Shown one piece after another: positions 34,777 through 43,067 of a stretch of 64,000 bases of DNA (the stretch's first letter is position 1; the number at the start of each line of letters is the position of its first letter). The notes below the pieces were generated by a model that made no database searches, had not been told where the DNA came from, and was given only the letters and a program-made list of their open reading frames with translations. The translations under genes and the position numbers were made by a program. This DNA comes from Thiothrix winogradskyi (GTDB lineage: Bacteria > Pseudomonadota > Gammaproteobacteria > Thiotrichales > Thiotrichaceae), in assembly GCF_021650935.1 (NCBI RefSeq), contig NZ_CP091244.1:2108001-2172000 (forward strand). Reading direction: 5' to 3'.

Positions 34777-35970
34777 CTAGTCTGCAAGCTTGTCAATGAG
34801 GCATTGCCAGAATGCGTACAAGTGCTGCTGGTCACAAACATCAAAGCGGAGAGCTTGCAATAAACCTTGTGTGGCAGTATCCGGTTCTGTGACATTCAGC
34901 CAACCGCTGTCATGGATCGTTTCCACCATCAGGCGGGCAGTGTCAGCATGGTTGATGCGCTTATCCGCCATCTGGAGGCAAATCTGCCCTGCATATTCAA
35001 ACACCAGTAGCAACGGGTACTGGATAGCATGTTGCAGCACTTCCCCCAACCGTTTAACGTGGGCGGGGGATTTGAGTACGACGTGGATCAGGTGCAGTTC
35101 GCTGTAATCGCGCTCCTCATCCTGATAGCACGGGATGTCGCACGTACCCGCTTTCAACACATGCCGCCACTCCAGGGTGTCGATGTCCTGCTGGATATGT
35201 TTGCGGTCAGTCGCTGAAAGGTCGGCATTTTCCAGCAACTGCTTTTTGTTGATGCGGACGGATTGCCGGGTGGCGGCGGGGAGGTTGAGGGTTTTGTAAG
35301 GTGGCGAATTACTCATTACTTCAGCATTTAGTCTCTTATGCAACGTCCTGAACTGCTGTCGAGAAAGCGTTTTCCTCAAACCATTCAATGTCAGGTGAAA
35401 ACGGCATTTTCCCAGCAAATGACCACAAAGGCACGGGCATTGTCGCTTGTTAGCTACCCGTTTCCTTAAAGCGAGTAGTTCGAGTGCTTTCACCACTTGC
35501 TCATACGTGTTGACTCCCAGAATATCCCGGTAGTCGAGTAGCTCACCCTCACTGCCATGTGGTAGCTGCCCGAAAATGAAGTCTATCCCGTATTGTTGTT
35601 TCACTGATAGAGCATACAGAAACGGGATCAGGAACTTCTCCGAAAACGTATTGAAATCAGCCGACTCCCGCAATGCCAATTGGAGTCGTAGCGTAGACCC
35701 CAAGCAAAACGAACCATCTTCGTTTATGTGGAAGTCGCCATTCCGGGGAATTTGCCCACCAATTTCTTCCACGAGTGACAATGTTGTTGGGTATGCGGCT
35801 GGTATAGTGATTTTCAGCTCATAAAAGCCTTTGACTTCATATTGATCATCGTGCGTCCAGTGAAAATGCAGCTTACCCTCAAGCAAGGTAGCCTCTGTTT
35901 TTACCTGTGGCACAAGCGACATGAAAGGATGTTGATCTAAAAAGGCATCAAGCCCGATGACTCTCAACAA
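34777..35970 (-). CDS. CBASS-associated E2-like conjugating protein with SEC-C-like zinc motif
   Basis: The protein has 397 residues. Residues about 30-105 resemble a ubiquitin-conjugating E2: FYELKITIPAAYP (YP at 60-61) and then H81-x-N83 and C89 in FHINEDGSFCLG, which matches the HxN...CL active site. Residues 178-192 (CPCLCGHLLGKCRFH) look like a SEC-C zinc motif. The last 200 residues are unrecognised. No E1 or JAB domain is present. In E2-only (type II-short) CBASS the E2 acts on the cyclase C-terminus. The start is TTG 35970, two bases after the cyclase stop; TTG 35967 is equally possible. Confidence 0.8.
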   Translation of the reverse strand: MLRVIGLDAFLDQHPFMSLVPQVKTEATLLEGKLHFHWTHDDQYEVKGFYELKITIPAAYPTTLSLVEEIGGQIPRNGDFHINEDGSFCLGSTLRLQLALRESADFNTFSEKFLIPFLYALSVKQQYGIDFIFGQLPHGSEGELLDYRDILGVNTYEQVVKALELLALRKRVANKRQCPCLCGHLLGKCRFHLTLNGLRKTLSRQQFRTLHKRLNAEVMSNSPPYKTLNLPAATRQSVRINKKQLLENADLSATDRKHIQQDIDTLEWRHVLKAGTCDIPCYQDEERDYSELHLIHVVLKSPAHVKRLGEVLQHAIQYPLLLVFEYAGQICLQMADKRINHADTARLMVETIHDSGWLNVTEPDTATQGLLQALRFDVCDQQHLYAFWQCLIDKLAD

Positions 35971-35972
35971 AC

Positions 35973-37169
35973 TTACTCCTCATCAAGCCAAGGCTTTGCC
36001 TTTGGCTGTGGCACATTGCGCGGGGTCGATACATACGGAAATGATGCAACAGTATTGATGCCTAATACCTTCGATAAAGCATCTTTGGATGGTGTTACAG
36101 AAAGCCGCAGTTTTGCCATTTCAACAAGCTGATCAGGGTCAGTGTTGGTGGCAAGGAAACGAAAATCGCGTGTTGCTTCTTTAACCCAAAGTGCAAAGTT
36201 TTCTTTCAGGCGTAGTTCTGCACATTCTGGCATAGTCCAACGGTCGGCAAAGTTTTCTACCGGATTAACAGGATTCAATAACTCGGTTTTGCCAGAGTTG
36301 GCAAATGCATTCAAAGACTGAAGTGCTTCCGTCATGGTCTGTTTGATTGATTCACTACCAGTACAAGCATGTCCTGCAATCGTTGTAATAATGACAGAAA
36401 TAGGCTTGCTATCCGAGTTTCTTTCAAACATTTTGTCCCGGTGGCGTTTCAGTAGCTGGATTACACGCTGTAGCGGTTTTTTTCGTTTATACAAAGGAAG
36501 ATCGTCAACCTGTGCCTTGTCAAAAACAATCCGGCCATCTTTGGAGACTCGCATCCGACTAGCAAACCACTTTGCATAGCCCTCTGGATTGCTGATTAAC
36601 CAGTCAAGACTTATTCTCTTGAAATCCTCCCGGCGATCATCCGTGATTCCTACAGCAAATGCCGCTACTTTTTCGGCAAGGTCTTTGTCCATACCAAAAT
36701 TTCTGATTGAATCGAATATGGCGGTTATCTGAGTGGATGTTTCAGGTATACAAGGAACAATATCCATGTGGAAGCGTAAGCCATCTGCATATTCTAATCT
36801 CCAGCACCGATGTTTAGGCTCTAATGGCGCTTGGATATGTCTGGCATTACGATAGCCTTCTAGTTCACAGCCAATCAGGGTCTTTAAATATTCCTGAGTG
36901 TGTGTTGAAGCGGCAATGCCTTTTCGCAGATTACAAGCCAAGTCCAGATCATATTGCTCGTTATCGCTTAAGGGTTTGATTGCTGTTCCCAGTCTAAACG
37001 ACCCTTGCGGAAAAACATGAACATCGTTGTTTGTTACTAAGGACGCATCACGTCCAAGCCATTCACCTAAATCTTCATAACGATCTTTCGCTTTTTCGTA
37101 GGCAGAATCGGGGAGTTCCAATAACTCAACCAAGTGAGTCAGAATCAGGTCTTCTTTGTTTGTCGGCAT
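35973..37169 (-). CDS. CBASS cyclic-oligonucleotide synthase (CD-NTase)
   Basis: The protein has 398 residues. The nucleotidyltransferase core is intact: GSFRLGT (56-62), then D74 and D76 in QYDLDLACN, and the third aspartate D136 in FHMDIVP. These enzymes make cyclic di- or trinucleotides when phage infection is sensed. It starts one base after the HNH-SAVED stop and is followed by the E2-like gene after two bases, so the three genes form one operon. Its C-terminus is PWLDEE, the end on which an E2 would act. The product nucleotide cannot be told from the sequence. Confidence 0.9.
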   Translation of the reverse strand: MPTNKEDLILTHLVELLELPDSAYEKAKDRYEDLGEWLGRDASLVTNNDVHVFPQGSFRLGTAIKPLSDNEQYDLDLACNLRKGIAASTHTQEYLKTLIGCELEGYRNARHIQAPLEPKHRCWRLEYADGLRFHMDIVPCIPETSTQITAIFDSIRNFGMDKDLAEKVAAFAVGITDDRREDFKRISLDWLISNPEGYAKWFASRMRVSKDGRIVFDKAQVDDLPLYKRKKPLQRVIQLLKRHRDKMFERNSDSKPISVIITTIAGHACTGSESIKQTMTEALQSLNAFANSGKTELLNPVNPVENFADRWTMPECAELRLKENFALWVKEATRDFRFLATNTDPDQLVEMAKLRLSVTPSKDALSKVLGINTVASFPYVSTPRNVPQPKAKPWLDEE

Positions 37170-38324
37170 TTACTGTTCCTGTATGACAAGGGATGTGATG
37201 AATTTTCCTGCTGTATTGTTCTGGTCGTAGATCACCCAAGGCATATCTGCTTTCGGCATCCGTATTCGCCCCATTTCAATTGAACATGACACTGGCATGG
37301 CAGGGAAAACATGTAGTGGTGTTGAGTTTCCGGCATGGCTAGAAATCTTGCCAATGAGCTTGCGCATCTCTTGTCTGAACAAGGACAGTTGGTTAGCAGC
37401 ACGAATAAAATCATTGTGTTGGTCTGCTGCTTCTGTCGCTATCTCCCAAATATCAATGTCTTCACCCATAATGGCTGTCACCCGGCTATGGTCGATCTTT
37501 GCGGTCAATGACATGATCAGCACGGGATTCTTATGATTGGTGGTAGGTTCAGTGACAATGAAGTGGAATAACTCCGGTTCTGCTTGCCATTCCCATGTTT
37601 TTGGTTCACGTATTGGTTGCCGAACATCTACTGAGATTTTGTCAGTAAACAATGCGCCAAGCTGGATCAGCAATGGCATGGGGGCTAAAGCAAAAACTGT
37701 AAAGTGAGCTGGGGAGTTCTCTTCAATCCTATGTTCAATGCGTTGCTGGAAGATACGTTGCAGATGCTGTTGTTCTGTTCCCCAGTAAGGCTCATCCTTG
37801 TCTTTATGAGAGCTAGACATGGATAACATGATGGGGTTTTCTTCGGCTGGGTAACGATGAGGAAAAATGGCCTGATAAGTCTCGTCTTTTTGAAGTGGTG
37901 ATTTCTGATCACCGATATTTGCACCATAGAAAACCACATGGGTTTTATTTTTAGGGTCGATACCTGTGACAATCTTTATCCGCAGTTCATGCTCGGTTTT
38001 CCATCCCCTCAATAAGTCTGCGGAGTACTTAGAGCCATCTTTGTCCTGATCTATTGTTTTGTGGCAGTCATGACACATGAGCATCAGGTTATCAATATTG
38101 TTTAGCTGGTCTGGCTTGCGCCTTAGAATGTCACTCCATCCGCGAGGGCCATCTTCGGAGAAGGAGTAAATATGTGCTTTCTCTGAAATGTTCACAGCTT
38201 CCAGTGTGACAGCAGAGTGATACAAGAGGCGATTACAACCCTTGAACTGGCAGCGCCCGCCAGCCTTGGCCCAGAGAACGCGCTCAACTGTGGGGTTAAT
38301 GTGACGTGTAACTTCTTTTGTCAT
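37170..38324 (-). CDS. CBASS effector, HNH endonuclease fused to SAVED domain (Cap5-like)
   Basis: The protein has 384 residues. The N-terminal HNH nuclease has zinc cysteines C25 and C30 (CQFKGC), catalytic H51 (EKAHIYS) and the pair MCHDCH (C84, C87, H88). From about residue 180 a SAVED domain follows (HFTVFALAPMPLLIQLGALFTD and VFPAMPVSCSIEMGR). SAVED binds the cyclic nucleotide and activates DNA cutting, killing the infected cell. It is the first gene of the operon, with an operator-like inverted repeat about 50 bases upstream. The sequence looks more A+T-rich than the flanking hydrogenase genes. Confidence 0.9.
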   Translation of the reverse strand: MTKEVTRHINPTVERVLWAKAGGRCQFKGCNRLLYHSAVTLEAVNISEKAHIYSFSEDGPRGWSDILRRKPDQLNNIDNLMLMCHDCHKTIDQDKDGSKYSADLLRGWKTEHELRIKIVTGIDPKNKTHVVFYGANIGDQKSPLQKDETYQAIFPHRYPAEENPIMLSMSSSHKDKDEPYWGTEQQHLQRIFQQRIEHRIEENSPAHFTVFALAPMPLLIQLGALFTDKISVDVRQPIREPKTWEWQAEPELFHFIVTEPTTNHKNPVLIMSLTAKIDHSRVTAIMGEDIDIWEIATEAADQHNDFIRAANQLSLFRQEMRKLIGKISSHAGNSTPLHVFPAMPVSCSIEMGRIRMPKADMPWVIYDQNNTAGKFITSLVIQEQ

Positions 38325-38376
38325 AAGGCGAAGGATATAGATGGCTTATAACAATATCAAGTGTGATTTTTTGAAA

Positions 38377-38398
38377 AAAACACAACATATTGTGTTTT
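38377..38398. promoter_or_regulatory. Inverted repeat upstream of the CBASS operon
   Basis: AAAACACAA and TTGTGTTTT are perfect 9-base arms around CATA. The site lies 53-74 bases upstream of the effector ATG, where a promoter or operator would be expected. It could bind a repressor encoded elsewhere; no regulator gene is in the cassette. The rest of 38325-38541 shows no gene. Confidence 0.5.
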
Positions 38399-38541
38399 GT
38401 GATGGTTCTCATGCCAGGTCTACACCTGCATGACCGCTGTCTATTCTTAATGTCCACTCATGGATGGATGAAAAACAGGTAGGTTATCTGACGTATGACT
38501 AGGGATTTTTAGTGATGACCAACACAGTTCTGATCGGTAGA

Positions 38542-38574
38542 TTTGACCCATGCATGGTTTGTACGGCGCACTGA
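38542..38574. repeat. Right direct repeat (attR-like), copy of the hupV 3' end
   Basis: 32 of 33 bases match 33543-33575. The copy has no hupV coding sequence upstream of it, so it is only the terminal fragment (FDPCMVCTAH plus stop) of a hydrogenase gene standing alone 42 bp before gcvR. Confidence 0.9.
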
Positions 38575-38616
38575 CCTGTTACAATCCTCCCATTACAACT
38601 GCAATAAGGAGTCCCC

Positions 38617-39129
38617 ATGCAATCCTCACTGGTACTGACTGTTCTTGGCCCTGACCGTGCAGGTCTGGTTAATTCCATTGCCGAAGCCGTCAAAGCCCAT
38701 CATGGCAACTGGCAGGAAAGCCGCATGGTTCACCTTGCCGGACAGTTCGCCGGGCTTGCTCATGTCACGCTGCCACAAGAACACCTTGTCGATCTGAAAC
38801 AAGTGCTACAAACCTTGCAAACCGGCGGCTTACAAATTCTGGTAATACACAGCGACGCAGCCGTCCCTCGCACTATTACCCCGCTGACACTGGAACTGCT
38901 AGGTCACGACCGCCCCGGCATTATTCACGACATTACCCGCGAACTCGCCGCTCTCAACGTCAATATCGAAGAGCTGGAAAGCGAACAACGCGCTGCGCCC
39001 ATGTCCAGCGAGCTGATGTTCTACGCCCACCTCAAACTGGGTTTGCCAGAAGGCGTGACGGCGGACGATGTGCAAGGCGCGTTTGAAGCGATGCCCGATC
39101 CGCTGACGGTTGATCTCAGCTTTAGCTAA
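38617..39129 (+). CDS. GcvR-like double ACT-domain protein
   Basis: The protein has 170 residues with two ACT domains: LVLTVLGPDRAGLVNSIAEAV (about 5-75) and LELLGHDRPGIIHDITREL (about 88-165). This is the layout of GcvR, which binds glycine and restrains the activator GcvA, but no gcv gene lies nearby, so the target here is unknown. AAGGAG precedes the ATG. A hairpin follows the stop, separating it from hupS. Confidence 0.88.
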   Translation: MQSSLVLTVLGPDRAGLVNSIAEAVKAHHGNWQESRMVHLAGQFAGLAHVTLPQEHLVDLKQVLQTLQTGGLQILVIHSDAAVPRTITPLTLELLGHDRPGIIHDITRELAALNVNIEELESEQRAAPMSSELMFYAHLKLGLPEGVTADDVQGAFEAMPDPLTVDLSFS

Positions 39130-39175
39130 AAGAAGGTTTCCAGCTAGCAATGGAAAGTTGTAAACCTTCTTTCCA
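39129..39175 (+). terminator. Hairpin after the GcvR-like gene
   Basis: AAAGAAGGTTT (39129-39139) pairs perfectly with AAACCTTCTTT (39162-39172) across a 22-base loop, directly at the stop codon. It is a plausible terminator, although the T run is short and belongs to the arm. Confidence 0.6.
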
Positions 39176-39227
39176 TTGTCAAACCACAAAAACAATAAAA
39201 TCCCTTAAAAACAGTGCTTTGAGAAAG

Positions 39228-39243
39228 TGGCACGCCCCTTGCA
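39228..39243 (+). promoter_or_regulatory. Sigma-54 promoter of the hupSL operon
   Basis: TGGCAC, five bases (GCCCC), then TTGCA matches the -24/-12 consensus completely, with GG at 39229-39230 and GC at 39241-39242. Transcription should start near 39254, giving a leader of about 41 bases before the hupS ATG. HupR (27859-29316), whose GAFTGA loop is intact, is the obvious activator. I could not find a convincing HupR-binding site upstream by eye. Confidence 0.9.
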
Positions 39244-39294
39244 CACCGTTTGTCATTACCGCTGGTAAATACAAAACACAGGTGGGAGGAGCCA

Positions 39295-40377
39295 ATGCCT
39301 GAACTAGAAACCTTTTACGACGTGATGCGCCGCCAAGGCATCACCCGTCGTAGCTTCCTGAAATTCTGTAGCCTGACTGCCGCCGCTCTGGGGCTGGGGC
39401 CAGCCTTTGCACCCAAAATTGCCGAAGCAATGGAAACCAAACCGCGCACTCCCGTCCTGTGGTTGCATGGCTTGGAATGTACCTGTTGCTCGGAATCCTT
39501 CATCCGTTCCGCACACCCGCTTGCCAAAGACGTGGTGCTGTCGATGATTTCCCTCGATTACGACGACACGCTGATGGCCGCCGCAGGGCATCAAGCCGAA
39601 GCCATTCTTGATGAAATTATGACCAAATACAAGGGCAATTACATCCTCGCGGTGGAAGGCAACCCGCCCTTGAACGAAGACGGCATGTTCTGCATCCAGT
39701 CCGGCAAGCCGTTTGTGGAAAAGCTGCGCCACGTTGCCAAGGACTGCAAGGCGATCATTTCCTGGGGTTCGTGTGCATCATGGGGCTGCGTGCAAGCCGC
39801 CGCGCCGAATCCGACCCGCGCTACGCCGGTACACAAGGTCATTTTCGACAAGCCGATCATCAAAGTGCCCGGTTGCCCGCCAATTGCCGAAGTCATGACC
39901 GGGGTGATTGCCTACATGCTCACCTTCGATCGTTTGCCGGAACTTGACCGTCAGGGTCGCCCGAAAATGTTCTACGGGCAACGCATCCACGACAAATGCT
40001 ACCGCCGCCCGCACTTCGACGCGGGGCAGTTCGTGGAACAGTGGGACGACGAAGCCGCTCGCAAAGGGTATTGCCTCTACAAAGTTGGTTGCAAAGGTCC
40101 GACCACCTATAACGCTTGCTCGACGGTGCGCTGGAATGGCGGGGTGTCGTTCCCGATCCAGTCCGGGCATGGCTGCATTGGCTGTTCCGAAGACGGTTTC
40201 TGGGATAAAGGCAGCTTCTATGACCGCTTGACTGACATTAAACAATTCGGAGTGGAATCCAACGCTGACCAAATTGGCATGGGCGTGGCTGGCGTAGTCG
40301 GAGCAGCGATTGCCGCACATGCTGCGGTCAGTGCCGTCAAACATGCGCAGCGTAAAGACAAGGGAGGTGAGCAATAA
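39295..40377 (+). CDS. hupS: Uptake [NiFe] hydrogenase small subunit
   Basis: The protein has 360 residues from ATG 39295, which has GGGAGGA upstream. A Tat signal is present (ITRRSFLKF, RR at 18-19). Proximal-cluster cysteines appear in GLECTCCSESF, with GSCASWG, VPGCPP and the medial/distal cluster region (CYRRPHF, GCKGPTTYNACS, GCIGCSEDGFW). The C-terminus has a membrane helix (MGVAGVVGAAIAAHAAVSAV). It carries electrons from the NiFe site to HupC. Its stop shares a base with the hupL start. Confidence 0.97.
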   Translation: MPELETFYDVMRRQGITRRSFLKFCSLTAAALGLGPAFAPKIAEAMETKPRTPVLWLHGLECTCCSESFIRSAHPLAKDVVLSMISLDYDDTLMAAAGHQAEAILDEIMTKYKGNYILAVEGNPPLNEDGMFCIQSGKPFVEKLRHVAKDCKAIISWGSCASWGCVQAAAPNPTRATPVHKVIFDKPIIKVPGCPPIAEVMTGVIAYMLTFDRLPELDRQGRPKMFYGQRIHDKCYRRPHFDAGQFVEQWDDEAARKGYCLYKVGCKGPTTYNACSTVRWNGGVSFPIQSGHGCIGCSEDGFWDKGSFYDRLTDIKQFGVESNADQIGMGVAGVVGAAIAAHAAVSAVKHAQRKDKGGEQ

Positions 40378-42170
40378 TGGGCGCAATCAATACACCCAAC
40401 GGTTTCAATCTGGATAACAGCGGGCGGCGCGTGGTGGTCGACCCGGTAACGCGCATCGAAGGTCACATGCGTTGCGAGGTCAATCTTGACGACAACAATG
40501 TGATCCGCAATGCGGTTTCCACCGGCACGATGTGGCGCGGGCTGGAAGTGATTTTGCGGGGGCGTGACCCGCGTGATGCTTGGGCGTTTACTGAGCGGAT
40601 ATGCGGGGTTTGCACCGGCACTCATGCGCTGACTTCCTGCCGTGCGGTGGAAGATGCTTTGGGTATCCAGATTCCTGAAAATGCCAATTCCATCCGCAAT
40701 ATCATGCAGTTGTGTTTGCAGGTGCATGACCATCTGGTGCATTTCTACCATTTGCACGCACTCGACTGGGTGGATGTGGTGTCGGCACTGAATGCTGACC
40801 CCAAGGCAACCTCGGATTTGGCACAAAGCATTTCCAGTTGGCCGCGTTCTTCCCCCGGCTATTTCCGCGACATCCAGAACCGCATCAAGAAATTCGTGGA
40901 ATCGGGGCAACTGGGGCCGTTCATGAACGGTTACTGGGGCAACCCGGCGTACAAGCTGCCGCCGGAAGCTAACCTGATGGCAGTCACGCATTATCTGGAG
41001 GCGCTGGATTTCCAGAAGGAAATCGTCAAGATCCACACCGTTTATGGTGGCAAGAACCCCCACCCGAACTGGCTGGTGGGCGGGATGCCGTGTGCGATCA
41101 ATGTGCATGACACTGGTGCGGTGGGGGCGATCAATATTGAGCGCCTCAACCTGATTTCCAGCATTATCGACCAGACCATTGAGTTCGTTGATCAGGTCTA
41201 TATCCCTGACCTGATTGCGATTGCCTCGTTCTACAAGAGTTGGCTGTATGGCGGAGGTTTGTCTTCCAAATCGGTGATGTCGTATGGCGATATTCCCGAC
41301 CGTGCCAATGACTATTCTGCCAGTAACCTGCTGATGCCACGCGGTGCCATCATCAATGGCAACTTCAATGAAATCCACGAGATTGACCTGCGTGCACCTG
41401 ACCAGATTCAGGAATTCGTTACCCACTCTTGGTACAAATACCCTGACGAAAGCAAAGGCTTGCACCCGTGGGATGGCATTACCGAGCCGAATTTCGCGCT
41501 GGGGGCCAACACCAAAGGTACACGCACCGCGATCGAATCTATTGACGAAGCCGCCAAATATTCGTGGATCAAAGCACCACGCTGGAAAGGTCATGCGATG
41601 GAAGTCGGCCCCTTGTCGCGTTACATCATCGGTTACGTGCAAGGCAATCCAGAGTTCAAAGAACCAGTGGATAAGCTGCTTTCCACGCTTGGCTTACCGT
41701 TTGATGCTTTGTTCTCTACGCTGGGACGCACGGCGGCACGGGGGTTGGAAGCGTCGTGGGCTGCGCACAAAATGCGTTACTTCCAAGACAAACTCATGGC
41801 GAATATCAAAGCGGGTGATTCTTCCACTGCCAATATCGACAAGTGGGAACCCTCCACTTGGCCGAAATCTACCAAAGGTGTGGGTTTTACCGAAGCACCG
41901 CGTGGCGCACTGGGTCACTGGATCGTCATCGAGGACACCAAGATCAAGAACTACCAATGCGTGGTTCCAACCACTTGGAACGGTTCGCCGCGTGACCCGG
42001 CGGGCAATATCGGGGCGTTTGAAGCCGCGCTGATGAATACCAAAGTGGAAGTCGCCGATCAGCCGCTGGAAATCCTGCGTACCCTGCACAGTTTCGACCC
42101 GTGCTTGGCGTGTTCAACCCACGTGATGAGTCCTGACGGTCAGGAAATGGCGACTGTCAAAGTCCGTTAA
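40377..42170 (+). CDS. hupL: Uptake [NiFe] hydrogenase large subunit
   Basis: The protein oxidises H2 at a NiFe(CN)2CO centre in the periplasm. It has 597 residues. Nickel ligands are C76 and C79 (RICGVCTGTH) and C576 and C579 (DPCLACSTH). The 15-residue tail after H582 (VMSPDGQEM...) is removed by HupD once nickel is in place. It is full length and coupled to hupS (TAATG); the heterodimer is exported by the HupS Tat signal. Confidence 0.98.
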   Translation: MGAINTPNGFNLDNSGRRVVVDPVTRIEGHMRCEVNLDDNNVIRNAVSTGTMWRGLEVILRGRDPRDAWAFTERICGVCTGTHALTSCRAVEDALGIQIPENANSIRNIMQLCLQVHDHLVHFYHLHALDWVDVVSALNADPKATSDLAQSISSWPRSSPGYFRDIQNRIKKFVESGQLGPFMNGYWGNPAYKLPPEANLMAVTHYLEALDFQKEIVKIHTVYGGKNPHPNWLVGGMPCAINVHDTGAVGAINIERLNLISSIIDQTIEFVDQVYIPDLIAIASFYKSWLYGGGLSSKSVMSYGDIPDRANDYSASNLLMPRGAIINGNFNEIHEIDLRAPDQIQEFVTHSWYKYPDESKGLHPWDGITEPNFALGANTKGTRTAIESIDEAAKYSWIKAPRWKGHAMEVGPLSRYIIGYVQGNPEFKEPVDKLLSTLGLPFDALFSTLGRTAARGLEASWAAHKMRYFQDKLMANIKAGDSSTANIDKWEPSTWPKSTKGVGFTEAPRGALGHWIVIEDTKIKNYQCVVPTTWNGSPRDPAGNIGAFEAALMNTKVEVADQPLEILRTLHSFDPCLACSTHVMSPDGQEMATVKVR

Positions 42171-42191
42171 GCAAGCAGAGGAAAAGACATA

Positions 42192-42389
42192 ATGAAACGT
42201 AACTGGATGGTATTGGGTGTGATGTTTGCCAGCACAACGGTCATGGCGCATCCGGGAGAGCACGCTGATTTCCACGCATGGGAAGCCTTCGTGCATTTTG
42301 TCAGCAATCCCGATCATGTCGGCATTCTGATCGGGGCAGCTTTGATAGTAGCAGCGGCGATTGTTTGGAGTGCTGCTCGCGGGAGGTAA
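42192..42389 (+). CDS. Small exported/membrane protein in the hup operon
   Basis: The protein has 65 residues. An N-terminal hydrophobic segment (WMVLGVMFASTTVMA) looks like a signal peptide. It is followed by HPGEHADFHAWEAFVHFVSNPDHVG and a second helix (ILIGAALIVAAAIVWSA). Mature HPG...H plus a later DH resembles the start of HupE/UreJ nickel-transport proteins, but the rest of that family is missing. It lies 21 bp after hupL and 3 bp before hupC, so it is a genuine operon member. The function is not known to me. Confidence 0.75.
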   Translation: MKRNWMVLGVMFASTTVMAHPGEHADFHAWEAFVHFVSNPDHVGILIGAALIVAAAIVWSAARGR

Positions 42390-42392
42390 GTT

Positions 42393-43067
42393 ATGGCTAC
42401 GCAACAGGCGGTTTACGTCTATGAAACACCAGTGCGCCTGTGGCACTGGCTCAACGCTTTCTCGATCCTCGTGCTGGCGGTAACAGGCTATTTTATCGGT
42501 AGCCCCTTGCCCACCATGCCGGGGGAGGCGAGTGAGCATTTCCTGATGGGTTATATCCGTTTTGCGCATTTTGCGGCGGCGTATGTGTTTGCCATCGGTT
42601 TTCTGGCAAGGTTTTACTGGTCGTTTGTGGGTAATCACCATGCCCGCCAGTTGTTTCGTTTGCCGATTTTCCACGCTAGATTCTGGAAAGAAGCCTTGTT
42701 TGAATTGCGTTGGTATTTCTTTCTGGAAAAAGAGCCGCGCAAGTACGCGGGGCATAACCCGCTGGCACAGGTGGCAATGTTCCTGTTCCTGACGCTGGGC
42801 AGTGTATTCATGATCTTCACTGGCTTTGCGCTGTATAGCGAAGGGCAGGGCGAAGGTAGCTGGTTTGATACCTTCTTCGGCTGGGTGATTCCACTGTTTG
42901 GGCAAAGTCAGGATGTGCATACCTGGCATCATCTGGGTATGTGGTACATCCTGATTTTTGTGATGATCCATGTGTATGTGGCGATCCGCGAAGACATTAT
43001 GTCGCGCCAAAGTTTGGTCAGTACCATGATCAGCGGCTGGCGCATGTTCAAGGATAACCGCCCATGA
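42393..43067 (+). CDS. hupC: Hydrogenase cytochrome b subunit HupC
   Basis: The protein has 224 residues and four membrane segments. It anchors HupSL and passes electrons from H2 to the quinone pool. Candidate haem histidines are in VRLWHWLNAF, RFAHFAAAY, and WHHLGMWYILIFVMIHVYVA. The family pattern (YVYETPVRLWHW at the start) is clear. Its stop overlaps hupD (ATGA). Confidence 0.96.
   Translation: MATQQAVYVYETPVRLWHWLNAFSILVLAVTGYFIGSPLPTMPGEASEHFLMGYIRFAHFAAAYVFAIGFLARFYWSFVGNHHARQLFRLPIFHARFWKEALFELRWYFFLEKEPRKYAGHNPLAQVAMFLFLTLGSVFMIFTGFALYSEGQGEGSWFDTFFGWVIPLFGQSQDVHTWHHLGMWYILIFVMIHVYVAIREDIMSRQSLVSTMISGWRMFKDNRP

Noticed and set aside
33576..38541. An integrase or transposase gene within the repeat-bounded cassette
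   Set aside because: Every open frame of reasonable size is accounted for by YhcG and the CBASS genes; none has recombinase motifs.
39176..39227. A HupR-binding site of the type TTG-N5-CAA upstream of the hupS promoter
   Set aside because: Several TTG and CAA triplets occur, but none has the right spacing in a convincing way.
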